A stretch of 64,000 bases of DNA from positions 124,001 through 188,000 of the forward strand of contig JAPFFF010000063.1 in assembly GCA_039105265.1 (NCBI GenBank). Direction: 5' to 3'. Under the pieces are notes generated by a model. The model saw only the letters and a list, made by a program, of their open reading frames with translations. It was not told where the DNA came from and searched no databases. The position numbers were made by a program, and so were the translations under genes. Positions within the stretch are counted from its first letter, which is position 1. Every line of letters begins with the position of its first letter. Source of the DNA: Tritrichomonas musculus (Eukaryota > Parabasalia > Tritrichomonadida > Tritrichomonadidae). Positions 20,718-30,841 of the stretch are shown in pieces.

Positions 20718-21567
20718 TTAAAATTGAAAAAAAAAAAAAAAAAAAAAAAAAATTGTATTGAATATCTAATATTTTTTGTGTTGTTGCATTTTTTTTCTTT
20801 AAAAAATTTGATAATTCTCCTCAATTTTGAAGGAGTATAGAAAAATAAAAATTTTTGCACTATTGAATTTTAGAAAAATATTCCATAAAGATGGAATAAA
20901 AATAAAAAAAAAAGTATGTTAAATACTTTTATATCTTAGTTTTCTGCTATTGTTTGGTATCAGTTAATTTGATTGGTATCATATTATGGGATGAATTTGA
21001 AAAATTGAAAATCTAATAATATTAATTAATATAAAAAATATATTTACGTTAACATTATTTATATAAAAAAACTCTATCAAAACAATTTTTTGAAGTTATA
21101 AAAAACATTTCTTTCATTATACATTGATATATATTAATTAAGAGAATGTAATTATTTAAAAAATATTTATATAAAACTGTAATTTTTAAAAAAATAATTT
21201 AATCAAAGATCAAATGCTTATGATTTAAACTTTATTTAATTTAACACTTAAAACATTATGAGATAAACTTATTTTGAAAAAAATTTTCAAAAAAATCCAA
21301 GGTCAATTTAGGTGAAAAAATTTAAAATTTTTTTACATTTTTTTATCGAGAATAAAACATAAATTTAACCCCATTAAAATGTTGATTTAAAGAAACAAAA
21401 ATAGGTAATGAATTAATTTGCATGAGTTTAGGATAATAATTTAAATATCATGAATTTGAAAGTGGAATAAAATAAAAAACAAATAAAAAAAACATAATTT
21501 ATAAAACATCTAAAATATAAATATTCAATTGGAAAAGAATTCTCCAATTGAAAATCATAAAAAAAGA
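20718..21567. other. AT-rich intergenic region
   Basis: Starts with a run of about 26 A (20724-20751). Otherwise AT-rich with no recognised gene, repeat or RNA. Confidence 0.4.
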
Positions 21568-22803
21568 TTATTTGGAATTTTCTTTGGCTAAAATGCTAGA
21601 TATGATTGATGAATGCTTTTTTATAACAGCACTTACGTGCATGTCGTTTTCAAAATCTTTCTTAACTGATTTAATATACTTGATAATAATTTCTAATTGA
21701 TCTTTACTTAATTCTTCAAAATTAACTTCACCGCATTGAAGAATGGCATTTCTCATTATTTCTTTATTGCATCGTCTAAATCTCCAATTTTTAGATGTTT
21801 TTGATTTTTCGAATATCTTCAAAATATTCAAACTTGGCATAAACTTGAATTTGGGATCTTTCATAATTTCTTCCATATTTTTATCAGTAAAGGGCAAGTT
21901 CAAGATGTCACTGTAAGGGTTCTTAGTAATTAAGCTTACTAACTGATCTTGAATCGCTAATAAAATTTTTTTAACAAAATTTTCAAAATCGCTATCGAAC
22001 TTTGAATCGTTTTTGGATATTTCTGTCACCGAAACAACTAGGTCAAACTTTGATTGTATTTCATCTGCAGCATCTGTAACAACAACTAAATAAGGAGACT
22101 TTCCTTCCCCTTTTTTTATTTCATCGTATCGTTGATCTCCTTTTCTTAGCCAAAAAATGAATGGTTCAACATACCGAAGAGGATGCATAAATGATAAAAT
22201 TGAAAAGCAAGCTCTGCATCCAATAGAAGCATCCGGAGCAACAACTAAAATTGGCTTCATTGCAAACAAATAAGAGAATATTTTTAAATGTAATTTAGTG
22301 TCAAAATAAATGGATCGTTTAAAATGATGATATGTAAAATCTGGAGTAGTAAATTCAATTGAATGCATGCTATATGGGAATACAATTTTCATATTGTCGT
22401 AAAGATCTGTTGGCCAGTCAGATGTGAGTATTTTGGCCAAATTGAAAAAATTATCTGGATCGTATGCTGTTTTTACATCTGAAAAAATCATAAATAATTG
22501 ATTCAAAAAATTTAGGAAGAAGCTAACGCACCTTTGATAAGATTTAATAATAAGTTCGTATGTTTCTTGTTTGTGGTGAAAATAAAGCGTATAATAAAAA
22601 ACATCACCATTATTGAAAACAAATGTGCAATCTTCATAGATTTTAATTTCAGATGTAGGAGTGCAAAATTCCAAAGCTTGAATATCTTCAATAATGTTAC
22701 AATTCCCTTCGGACATAGCAATTAAAGATGGCTGAGATGGGGTTGCCAGCTTGAGGAGGAAAATTCCATCAACCAAAGGATGATTTTTGTCTATTTGTTG
22801 CAT
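21568..22803 (-). CDS. DENN-domain-like protein
   Basis: An intact 411-residue cytosolic protein, no signal peptide or membrane helices. The central part resembles a cDENN domain: FDTKLHLKIFSYLFAMKPIL, VVAPDASIGCRACFSILSF, then MHPLRYVEPFIFWL and, later, KSPYLVVVTDAADEIQ; this follows the DENN order of a buried strand, a helix, a 'PLxY.xPxI' segment and a following strand. The N-terminal 150 residues could be the uDENN/longin part, and the helical C-terminus the dDENN. DENN proteins are usually GDP/GTP exchange factors for Rab GTPases in vesicle traffic. The match is by pattern only; it could be a divergent folliculin/SMCR8- or AVL9-type member, or something else. The gene is free-standing. 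Confidence 0.5.
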   Translation of the reverse strand: MQQIDKNHPLVDGIFLLKLATPSQPSLIAMSEGNCNIIEDIQALEFCTPTSEIKIYEDCTFVFNNGDVFYYTLYFHHKQETYELIIKSYQRCVSFFLNFLNQLFMIFSDVKTAYDPDNFFNLAKILTSDWPTDLYDNMKIVFPYSMHSIEFTTPDFTYHHFKRSIYFDTKLHLKIFSYLFAMKPILVVAPDASIGCRACFSILSFMHPLRYVEPFIFWLRKGDQRYDEIKKGEGKSPYLVVVTDAADEIQSKFDLVVSVTEISKNDSKFDSDFENFVKKILLAIQDQLVSLITKNPYSDILNLPFTDKNMEEIMKDPKFKFMPSLNILKIFEKSKTSKNWRFRRCNKEIMRNAILQCGEVNFEELSKDQLEIIIKYIKSVKKDFENDMHVSAVIKKHSSIISSILAKENSK

Positions 22804-23791
22804 TTAAACGATTTTTTATTTTGATAGATATAAAGCGATTTTAAACTTTTTCAATCGAGTATCTGAATTAAAGATTTTGTATTCTATTAAAAATCAATAC
22901 ATTTTGAAATTATAATGCAACAGCTGAAATCTAGTGGTTAAAAATTTTCAAGAAAAAATTATTTTATAGATAATCCGCTTAAAAGCTTTATATAATCTTT
23001 TTTGAAAAAAATAATTTTGTCTATTTAAAGATATTATACATTAAAAATAAATAAAAAACGTATTAAAAAAATTGTAATTTCTTTTCAAAAAATATAAAAT
23101 GCTTTCAAAATTAGAATAATATTTTTTAATAAAGCATATATTATCTATTCAATTTCTTGTTAAACAAAGCATTTAAAAATTTACTAATACAAAAATTATA
23201 GAAAAAAGTATAATGTTACTTTGATTTTATAATTAATTTTACTTTAATATTTTTAAAAAAGAGATAAAGTATTTTTTAGTATAAATCAAATGTCATTTTT
23301 TATATTATGAAAAAGTTTAACATAAACACTTGTTTATCTCATTTCTACCTTAGTAAATATTTTAAAAATGATAATATAAATTTATGTAAGCATATATATT
23401 TCTTATAAAAATATAAAAAAATACTTTTCCTATAGAGAAATTTTCAAGATTAGAATGAAGTTTAAATATCTCTTTAAATCATTATCTATCAAGGGAAAAT
23501 TGATTCAATTATTGAATATATCTGTTCATTATAGTACAATTCAGATAATTAAATAATTTTAATAAAGATTTACAAGTTTATATTATTATTAAGGATTTTA
23601 TTAATATATATATTAAATTATTAATATATTTAAGCATAATTTATGTTTTTTGTAAAATATAATTTATCTTTTTTTAATATATTAATATTTTCTATATTTT
23701 CAACAAATTGAATACTTTTGCAAAATTTTTGATAATATTTGAAAGTGAAAATTTTCAAATTTCTTGGACGTTTATAATTAATTTTACCCCA
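22804..23791. other. AT-rich intergenic region
   Basis: About 1 kb between divergent genes (DENN-like on minus, MSH6 on plus), very AT-rich with no recognised gene or repeat. It must contain both promoters, but no convincing initiator was found next to either ATG. Confidence 0.4.
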
Positions 23792-26700
23792 ATGACCCAA
23801 TCGTCCTTATTTCAGTTCTTTAATCCAAAAAACAAAAATTCAGCAGTACCTACATCTCCAGCAACCAAAAAAGCTGCAGTTATCAAGAGTCTTAAGAAGG
23901 TAGCTAAAATCGATGACGATGATGATTTTAATGGTTCAGATTTAGATAATTCATCAGATGAAGACGAAAAAGAATTTGACAAAGTCGTTACAGCAAAAAA
24001 AGTAATGAGCAGCAATAAAGGATTCTTAGATTCTGATGATTATGATGACGAAGATTTTGACGATTTAATTGAAGACGAAGACGATTCTTCATCAAAATCA
24101 AATAAAAAACGAGTTAAAGCGCCAAATACCAAAAAAGCAACGCCAAAAACATCTCGAACAAAAAAAAATACTTCAACGTCCGCTAGCTCCCGCTCGGTGT
24201 CGCCATCGCCTTCCTCTTCATCCAAAATATCCCCCTCGACTTCAATGACTTCATTAAGCGCCGCAGCTAACATCGATGATTTCGAATTACCAACATGGTT
24301 AACAACGAACCTACGTGATGCCAAGAAACGCCCAGTAACAGATCCAAATTACGATCCTACGACAGTTTTCATCCCCCAAAACGAATACGACCATTTTACC
24401 CCATTTCAAAAGCAATTTTGGGATATTAAACGAACGAACTTCGATTCAATCGTTATGATACGAAAAGGCAAATTCTATGAAATGTTCAATATTGACGCCA
24501 TTTTTGTCCGCGATAAATTAAAACTCAAATTGACCAACCGAGGAAAGGAGCCAATGTGTGGCATACCAGACAAATATTTTTCAGAATGGGCTCTCAAAAT
24601 TATCAATGCTGGAAAACGTGTTTGTAAGGTTGAACAGATGGAAACAGCCATTGATCAACGTAACAGAAAAGGTGGCGAAAAAGCAATTAAAAGAGAACTC
24701 GTCCAAATTTACAGTTTGGGAACAATTGATGATTTTGAAATGCTAGAAAGTTCACAGCCATCTTACTTAATGTCAATTAGATCGTCAAGACGCGAAATAG
24801 CAGGTGTTTGTCTAGTTGACTGCTCGACAGGTTCATTTCATATCGGCACAGTTAACGAAGACGACTTAATGGACATTCTCATCCGTTTCGAGCCTGTTGA
24901 AGTCGTCTACGGCAAGGACACTTTATGTGCCGAACATCTCGAAGTTGTGAAGAGAATTTGCGGAAGTTCAACGACACATGTAAAGAGTGGAACAGAATGG
25001 GATCCTCAATTAGCTTTAAATGCAATTCAAAGAATTGCTGGATGGAATGAAGTTCCTGAATTCCTAACAAATGCACCAAAAGAAGCAGTTGCTGCACTTG
25101 GTGGTTGCGTTGCCTATTTAAATGATCATAAAATCGCAAAATCTCTTTTATCACTTCAAAGATTCTCGGCTCTTGATGAAGCCGGCGGTTCCAAGTTTTT
25201 ATCACTCGATTCAAGCGCTTTGACTAACTTACAAATCATTGGAAACGAATCAAATTGTCTTCTTAACATTATTGATCGTTGCTCAACTTCTTTCGGAAAG
25301 AGAAGACTTCGTTTTTGGATCATGCATCCATTAAGAAACATTACAGCAATTGAGCAAAGACTTGATGCTGTTGATGAGCTTAAAGATCCTCAGTTTCTTA
25401 CTCTGCCAAAGAATCTTCAAAGTTTCCCTGATCTCGAAAGAATTCTTGCTCGAGTCTATTCCAACCGTTGTAGTGTGAAAATCTTTCTTGATTGCCTTGC
25501 AGCTCTTGAAAGTGCAGCAGAATTCATTAAGCCACTCGAATCAACAGTGAAATGCACTCTGCTTAAGAATACAATTGCGCGAGTCCAGTCATCGAAGTTA
25601 TTAAAGTCTCTTAACAAAATATCAAATAGTGTTGAAAAAGAGAAATCAATTGAAGAAAATGAACTGATTGTTAAGGCTGGCTGTTTCAAAGATGTTGATG
25701 AAATAGAAGAAGAAGTGAAAGATATTGAACGAAAGCTAAATAAAGAACTTGACAGAATAAAGAAAAAAGTGGGATGCAATAGTATTCAATTTTATCATAG
25801 ACAAAGTGAAAGATACCTTGTTCAGATTCCAATTAGTTACACAGATGACCTCGACGATGATTTTGTTTTTCATAGTCAAACAAAAACATGCAAGCGTTAT
25901 AGAACTCCAGAGGTTAAAGAGTTGCTTACTGAACTCGAAAACGTTGAAAATGAAAGATTAAAGTTAAGAAGTGGTTGCCAGAAACGTTTTATTGAGGACT
26001 TCACAAAGCATAGTGCTGAATGGGATCTTCTTGTCGATAGCATTGCTGATTTGGACTGCCTTTTGTCATTGAGTGCAGCCAGTCAATCATGGAAACAAAA
26101 ATCTTGCAGGCCAAAGTTCATTACAAAAGATTCACCCGAAGCAAATGGACATGCTTATATTAATATTAAAGAGATGTCTCATCCTTGCATACAAGTAAGA
26201 TGTATTCCAAATGACATTTTACTCGCAGATAAGTATGTTCTACTTATTACGGGTCCAAATGCGTCAGGTAAATCAACTTTTGCTAGAACTTGTTGCGTTG
26301 CAATCATTCTTGCTCAGCTTGGTTGTTATTTGCCAGCGGAATCAGCAACATTGACCATTTTTGATCAGATCTTTACAAGAATTGGTGCTGGTGACAGACT
26401 CTTTTCAGGTCAATCAACATTCGCTGTCGAATTATCGGAAACAGCACGATTGATGAGGAATTCAACTTCGGATTCTTTTGTTGTTTTAGATGAACTTGGA
26501 AGAGGCACTTCTACTTTTGATGGCATTTCTATTGCTTCAGCTGTTCTTGAATATTTCATTAATGAGAAGAAATGTCCTCTTGTTTTTTGCACTCATTATC
26601 ATATTTTAACTCAACAATTTCAAGGCGTCGGTCCAGTAAGAAACGTTTCAATGAAATATGCCGTGACACCAACAAAACTACTCTTGGAACATAAATTAAT

Positions 26701-26989
26701 CGATGGTCCTTGCTCTAGTTCATTTGGTTGCGCTGTCGCGAAAATGTGTGGACTTGATAAAGAAATTTGTGACGAGGCACAAAAAATTGCTGACGATTTC
26801 GAAGCTCGTCATAAGGCTTTGCATTTGAGTAACAATGAATGCCAAATTACCCAAATTGAGTTAAGACCAGAACTTAAGAAAGTTTATGATGATATTAAAG
26901 GTGCAATGGAAATGGAAGGAAGCCAGTTTATGAAAATGGCTAAGCTTGAAGAGGTTTTCAAGCAACTTCCTCAAATATATCTTGGATAA
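23792..26989 (+). CDS. MSH6: DNA mismatch repair protein MSH6
   Basis: A 1065-residue MutS homologue. MSH6 pairs with MSH2 (MutS-alpha) to recognise base mismatches and small loops. At the N-terminus QSSLFQFF (residues 3-10) is a PCNA-interacting (PIP) box, followed by an acidic and Ser-rich linker, as in MSH6 of other eukaryotes. The mismatch-binding Phe-x-Glu motif is present (KFYEMF, about residue 227), which separates MSH6 from MSH2. The ATPase has Walker A GPNASGKST (about 820), Walker B/signature DELGRGTSTFDG (about 899) and the CTHYH segment (about 933). The open frame extends 84 nt further upstream without an ATG; the ATG at 23792 is chosen because it places the PIP box at the terminus, its normal site. 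The ATPase P-loop has A-S where MutS proteins usually have M-G or M-A, a mild deviation. Confidence 0.93.
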   Translation: MTQSSLFQFFNPKNKNSAVPTSPATKKAAVIKSLKKVAKIDDDDDFNGSDLDNSSDEDEKEFDKVVTAKKVMSSNKGFLDSDDYDDEDFDDLIEDEDDSSSKSNKKRVKAPNTKKATPKTSRTKKNTSTSASSRSVSPSPSSSSKISPSTSMTSLSAAANIDDFELPTWLTTNLRDAKKRPVTDPNYDPTTVFIPQNEYDHFTPFQKQFWDIKRTNFDSIVMIRKGKFYEMFNIDAIFVRDKLKLKLTNRGKEPMCGIPDKYFSEWALKIINAGKRVCKVEQMETAIDQRNRKGGEKAIKRELVQIYSLGTIDDFEMLESSQPSYLMSIRSSRREIAGVCLVDCSTGSFHIGTVNEDDLMDILIRFEPVEVVYGKDTLCAEHLEVVKRICGSSTTHVKSGTEWDPQLALNAIQRIAGWNEVPEFLTNAPKEAVAALGGCVAYLNDHKIAKSLLSLQRFSALDEAGGSKFLSLDSSALTNLQIIGNESNCLLNIIDRCSTSFGKRRLRFWIMHPLRNITAIEQRLDAVDELKDPQFLTLPKNLQSFPDLERILARVYSNRCSVKIFLDCLAALESAAEFIKPLESTVKCTLLKNTIARVQSSKLLKSLNKISNSVEKEKSIEENELIVKAGCFKDVDEIEEEVKDIERKLNKELDRIKKKVGCNSIQFYHRQSERYLVQIPISYTDDLDDDFVFHSQTKTCKRYRTPEVKELLTELENVENERLKLRSGCQKRFIEDFTKHSAEWDLLVDSIADLDCLLSLSAASQSWKQKSCRPKFITKDSPEANGHAYINIKEMSHPCIQVRCIPNDILLADKYVLLITGPNASGKSTFARTCCVAIILAQLGCYLPAESATLTIFDQIFTRIGAGDRLFSGQSTFAVELSETARLMRNSTSDSFVVLDELGRGTSTFDGISIASAVLEYFINEKKCPLVFCTHYHILTQQFQGVGPVRNVSMKYAVTPTKLLLEHKLIDGPCSSSFGCAVAKMCGLDKEICDEAQKIADDFEARHKALHLSNNECQITQIELRPELKKVYDDIKGAMEMEGSQFMKMAKLEEVFKQLPQIYLG

Positions 26990-27077
26990 ATCTTCATTAG
27001 AAATGATTTCAATTTTTTTTTTTCCCCTCCTATTTATAAATAAAAATTTAAATAGCATTGATTTTTGAAGATTTTAA

Positions 27078-27101
27078 TTTTTTTTTTTTTTTTTTTTTTT
27101 T
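27078..27101. repeat. poly-T tract (24 nt)
   Basis: Uninterrupted T run shortly after the end of MSH6. Confidence 0.9.
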
Positions 27102-27459
27102 GACCTTCTCATTATTTTTTGTTGAACCTACAGGAATCTCCAACTTTCCATTCATTGGTGAACCTACATTGAATTTCCAAAAGATTAATTAAAATCGTAT
27201 GACCAAAATTCCTCTCAATTAATGGAAATCAGAAAATAATGAATCAATAATGGTTTTTAAATTCATCATATTAAATAGTTTATTCTTTCTAACTCTTTCA
27301 TAATAAGTTGCTCGCTTTAGTTTTATCTAAAGTTTCAATACAAATCATATCAATGAGTTATATCAATGATGGTGAACAAATTGCCACCTTCTTTTCAAAA
27401 ACAAACGTTTTGCAAAATTTAAAATTTTTATTCTCCTTCATACATTTCAACATTTCATT

Positions 27460-27461
<2 letters not shown>

Positions 27462-27544
<83 letters not shown>
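27462..27544. repeat. poly-T tract (83 nt)
   Basis: A perfectly uninterrupted run of 83 T, by far the longest homopolymer in the window. Reading frames that span it (poly-Phe or poly-Lys) are artefacts. Confidence 0.95.
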
Positions 27545-27545
<1 letters not shown>

Positions 27546-27587
27546 GTTCTAAAAACAAAAAGAGTTTAATTACAGAGAGTATCATAT

Positions 27588-27693
27588 TATAAACTAGAAT
27601 TAATTAGTTGGGAGTACGAAAGCCCTTTTTAAATGGTTTATGCGCTGAAAAAGTTTCTATCGTACTCTCGACTAATTTAATTCTGGTTTATAT
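27588..27693. repeat. 106-bp foldback structure
   Basis: Arms of about 32 bp (27588-27619 and 27660-27693) are imperfect complements: TATAAACTAGAATT, then TTAGTTGGGAGTACGA, against the complementary strand on the right. The loop is about 40 nt. It may be a tiny MITE or a structured 3' RNA element between the convergent MSH6 and VIT/VWA genes. Confidence 0.6.
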
Positions 27694-27789
27694 AATTCTA
27701 ATTGAAAAAAATGTATAAAAAAGCATCTTGTTGAGTTTTTTATTTAAATTATAATTATTATCTTCTCATAAATCCATTTATCTTTATAT

Positions 27790-30579
27790 CTAGGTTTTCC
27801 ATGATACACCACTTAAGATTTGAAAGTAATCAACATTTCTTTTCTTAGAATGTGAAAGAATATATTTATTACCTTTCTGAATTTCTGTTTCATATGATTT
27901 GGAGTGCCTATTTTTTTGTTCATTTAACCATCCAATAACCAATAATGTGATTATAAATTCTTCATCTAACTCAGCTAAATTGATTTTCAATGATGGATAT
28001 TCAATTAGCAAATCTTGAATAGTTGGATTTTTGGCTTTTGTGTTAACAAGAAGATCAATAATTGATATATCACTCCATGATCCATTTGAATTCTGGCTTT
28101 TTAGTAAATTAAATATAATTTCATCATCTTTTATTTGTGGTTTAGCTGCGGCTTTCATTTGAACTTTTGAAATTTGTTTTTTCACAATTTTTGATGGCAT
28201 TTGCTGATGAACTTTGGAGTTTCCCCAACTCTTTTTTAGCTGTTGAATTGGTTGTTGCACTTGAGAAAAAGCTTGTTGGTTTCTAAATTGTTTTTGAGTC
28301 ATTGGTTGTTGGCAAAGTGGCTGCTTTTGTTGGTAAACAGACTGCATTTGGCAAGGCTGAAATTGATATTGTTGTTGAGCTTGTTGTAGAAATTGATACT
28401 GTTGGGGCTGAAATTGCTTTATATTAGATTGTAGTTGAAGTTGTTGTGGTTGTGGTTGAAGTTGTTGAGGCTGTAGTTGAAGTTGTTGAGGTTGTGGTTG
28501 AGGTTGTTGAGGTTGTAGTTGAAGTTGTTGAGGCTGTAGTTGAAGTTGTTGAGGTTGTGGTTGAAGTTGTTGAGGTTGTGGTTGAAGTTGTTGAGGTTGT
28601 GGTTGAAGTTGTTGAGGTTGTGGTTGAGGTTGTTGAGGTTGTAGTTGAAGTTGTTGAGGCTGTAGTTGAAGTTGTTGTGGTTGTGGTTGAAGTTGTTGAG
28701 GCTGTAGTTGAAGTTGTTGAGGTTGTGGTTGAAGTTGTTGAGGTTGTGGTTGAAGTTGTTGAGGTTGTGGTTGAAGTTGTTGAGGTTGTGGTTGAAGTTG
28801 TTGAGGCTGTAGTTGAAGTTGTTGAGGTTGTGGTTGAAGTTGTTGAGGTTGTGGTTGAAGTTGTTGAGGTTGCTGTTGAGGTGCGAATATCTCCATCTCT
28901 TTCAATATTTCATCGTTATATTTCTCCATTTCTTTTTGAAGATCTTCAGGTTTTTGCTCAACTCCATTTATTACAGTAAACATTCCGGTGAATGAAGATA
29001 CAACTGAGCATTGAATACTCAGCTCTATGATATTTTCTTTAATTATTTTTGATTCGTTCTGGTCTGTCGAATTGATCAATCGGTCTTCCATATCACGAAT
29101 ATTATGATAAGCAAACAATTTTTCCAAATCAATTAGCTGATCCAATTTATTGACTACAATTGTTTCTTCATATCGTTCATCACCACATTCGCCATTTACC
29201 AAAATAGAATTGCCAATATTATTATCTTCACATTCATATCTGAGAATAACATGAGTAAGTTTATCGGCAAACAATGATGGAACAGGGTGTGGAGCGAATT
29301 CAAATGAATCAATTCCTTCTAAATGAATTTGTGAATTAACAATAGCACCAACTTGAGAAGACTTCAATGCCAATAACACTTCATCAGAAATGCCATTACT
29401 TGAATTATTGGTAATGAAACGTTCAGTCCCCATTGTTGATTTAGCTAATTCTTTAATGAATGCATGATTGACGTCGGATCCAATTCCAAAAGGAAAAATT
29501 CTCATAGTATGACGATTTTTGGTGCAGACAGCAATTACATTTGCTGGACTTTCAACTTCTCCATCTGTAATGGCAAATACTTGACGAACATATCCTTTCT
29601 TTGGCTTTTCATCAATTATTGACATTAATGGTGAATAAATATCTGTTCCTCCGAGATCAGCATCAATTGTTTGTGCATATTTAAGTGATTCAGAAATGTT
29701 ATCTTCATTATTTTCAACACAATGCTCAAACATTTGCTCAAACGATGATCCAAATCGTATGATGTTAAAATAGCAGTTTTTGGGCAATGATTTCAGAAAG
29801 TTTATTAGGGCTGTTTGAGCATTTCTAATTTTTTGGCCTGACATTGAACCACTACAATCGATTAATAAATAGATTTCTTGTTTAATGCAATTTTGGTTAT
29901 AGTCAAAAGAATTTGGATGAAGGGTTATTCCAATATAATTATATTTGCCAATTTTATTTGAAAAAGCAGAAGATTGAATACTTTCTGAAATTTCAAATGT
30001 TAATTGAAATTCTTGTGTGATTTTAATTTCAGGTAAAATAAGATGTTCATTTTCTATCTTAAATGATCCTTCTGAAATCTTAATTTTTGGTTGATTTTGA
30101 GAGAAGTTTGTCAATAATAAATTCGCTGAAAAATTTGTATTTGATGATTCTGAATCGAATGGGAAATGAAAAGTATATGAATTTTGTGAAGACAAAACTG
30201 CTGTAAAAGTGCATGATATCTCAATTGTAACTGATATATCTGATTGAATATAACCTAATGTTAAATTAATTGCATCTGAATTTGAATTTAAATCATAATT
30301 GCCATTCAATGCAGGTTCTTCAAGTTGATGAATAACAAATTCTGTTGTTTTATCATTATATTTGGTTTTTATATTATAAAAAACACAGCCTTCTGGAGGA
30401 TTAATATAAATCTCATAAAAATCTTTTTTGTGCGTCTTAAATTCTTCACAAAATGTTAATGTTGCAAAAGTATTTATAATTGTTCCAGTAACCGTTGCTT
30501 TTTCTATTTTTGGAAGCAAATTTTCATTTAAATATGGATTATAAGCATCTGGAGTTATTATAAGTCGTCCAAAACACAT
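27790..30579 (-). CDS. VIT/VWA-domain protein with Gln-Pro-Leu heptad array
   Basis: A 929-residue protein. Residues about 25-150 form a VIT-like domain (vault/inter-alpha-trypsin-inhibitor type). Residues about 225-420 are a von Willebrand A domain with an intact metal-binding MIDAS (LLIDCSGSMSG, later GGTDIYSPL and AITDGEVES). Residues about 565-715 are an array of PQPQQLQ heptads. The C-terminal about 110 residues (from about 820) are helical, with SNGSWSDISIIDLL and TLLVIGWLNEQKN, like the C-terminal region of other VIT/VWA proteins in protists. The open frame reaches 30639 but only with a TTG; the first ATG is at 30579, with an initiator motif 15 nt upstream. No clear signal peptide. VWA domains bind protein partners through a divalent metal; the partner is unknown. 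Confidence 0.85.
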   Translation of the reverse strand: MCFGRLIITPDAYNPYLNENLLPKIEKATVTGTIINTFATLTFCEEFKTHKKDFYEIYINPPEGCVFYNIKTKYNDKTTEFVIHQLEEPALNGNYDLNSNSDAINLTLGYIQSDISVTIEISCTFTAVLSSQNSYTFHFPFDSESSNTNFSANLLLTNFSQNQPKIKISEGSFKIENEHLILPEIKITQEFQLTFEISESIQSSAFSNKIGKYNYIGITLHPNSFDYNQNCIKQEIYLLIDCSGSMSGQKIRNAQTALINFLKSLPKNCYFNIIRFGSSFEQMFEHCVENNEDNISESLKYAQTIDADLGGTDIYSPLMSIIDEKPKKGYVRQVFAITDGEVESPANVIAVCTKNRHTMRIFPFGIGSDVNHAFIKELAKSTMGTERFITNNSSNGISDEVLLALKSSQVGAIVNSQIHLEGIDSFEFAPHPVPSLFADKLTHVILRYECEDNNIGNSILVNGECGDERYEETIVVNKLDQLIDLEKLFAYHNIRDMEDRLINSTDQNESKIIKENIIELSIQCSVVSSFTGMFTVINGVEQKPEDLQKEMEKYNDEILKEMEIFAPQQQPQQLQPQPQQLQPQPQQLQLQPQQLQPQPQQLQPQPQQLQPQPQQLQPQPQQLQLQPQQLQPQPQQLQLQPQQLQLQPQQPQPQPQQLQPQPQQLQPQPQQLQPQPQQLQLQPQQLQLQPQQPQPQPQQLQLQPQQLQPQPQQLQLQSNIKQFQPQQYQFLQQAQQQYQFQPCQMQSVYQQKQPLCQQPMTQKQFRNQQAFSQVQQPIQQLKKSWGNSKVHQQMPSKIVKKQISKVQMKAAAKPQIKDDEIIFNLLKSQNSNGSWSDISIIDLLVNTKAKNPTIQDLLIEYPSLKINLAELDEEFIITLLVIGWLNEQKNRHSKSYETEIQKGNKYILSHSKKRNVDYFQILSGVSWKT
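28436..28886. repeat. 21-bp coding minisatellite (PQPQQLQ array)
   Basis: About 21 tandem copies of a 21-bp unit, GGTTGAAGTTGTTGAGGTTGT on the plus strand with GGC/AGT variants, in frame in the VIT/VWA gene. The period equals seven codons, so changes in copy number keep the frame. The opposite strand is also open but encodes only a Val/Glu repeat and is a shadow. Confidence 0.95.
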
Positions 30580-30590
30580 TACAAATAAAT

Positions 30591-30596
30591 AAATGA
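30591..30596 (-). promoter_or_regulatory. initiator-like motif TCATTT
   Basis: On the minus strand, TCATTT has its A+1 about 15 nt upstream of the VIT/VWA ATG at 30579. It supports that start over the upstream TTG. Confidence 0.4.
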
Positions 30597-30841
30597 TGTG
30601 TTTAAGTTTTAATTTTATTATTTTTCCAAATTCCAACACCCATTTAAAAAAAAATCGCCCTTTTTTGATTTCAACATCCTTTCAAATTTGAATTAACAAT
30701 TGAATTTGTCTTTAAAAACTAATTAAGATTAATCTTGGCATTTTATTTTAATTTTAAGTATCTTCATTAAATTAATGATATTTGAATAAATTTTTTAATC
30801 TAATCATCTCAGTTTTTTTTTTTTTTTTTTTTATATATATA

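Noticed and set aside
27308-27592. Poly-Phe / poly-Lys reading frames
   Set aside because: They exist only because of the 83-nt T homopolymer.
28446-28979. Plus-strand Val/Glu-repeat reading frame of 177 codons
   Set aside because: It is the antisense shadow of the PQPQQLQ array in the VIT/VWA gene.
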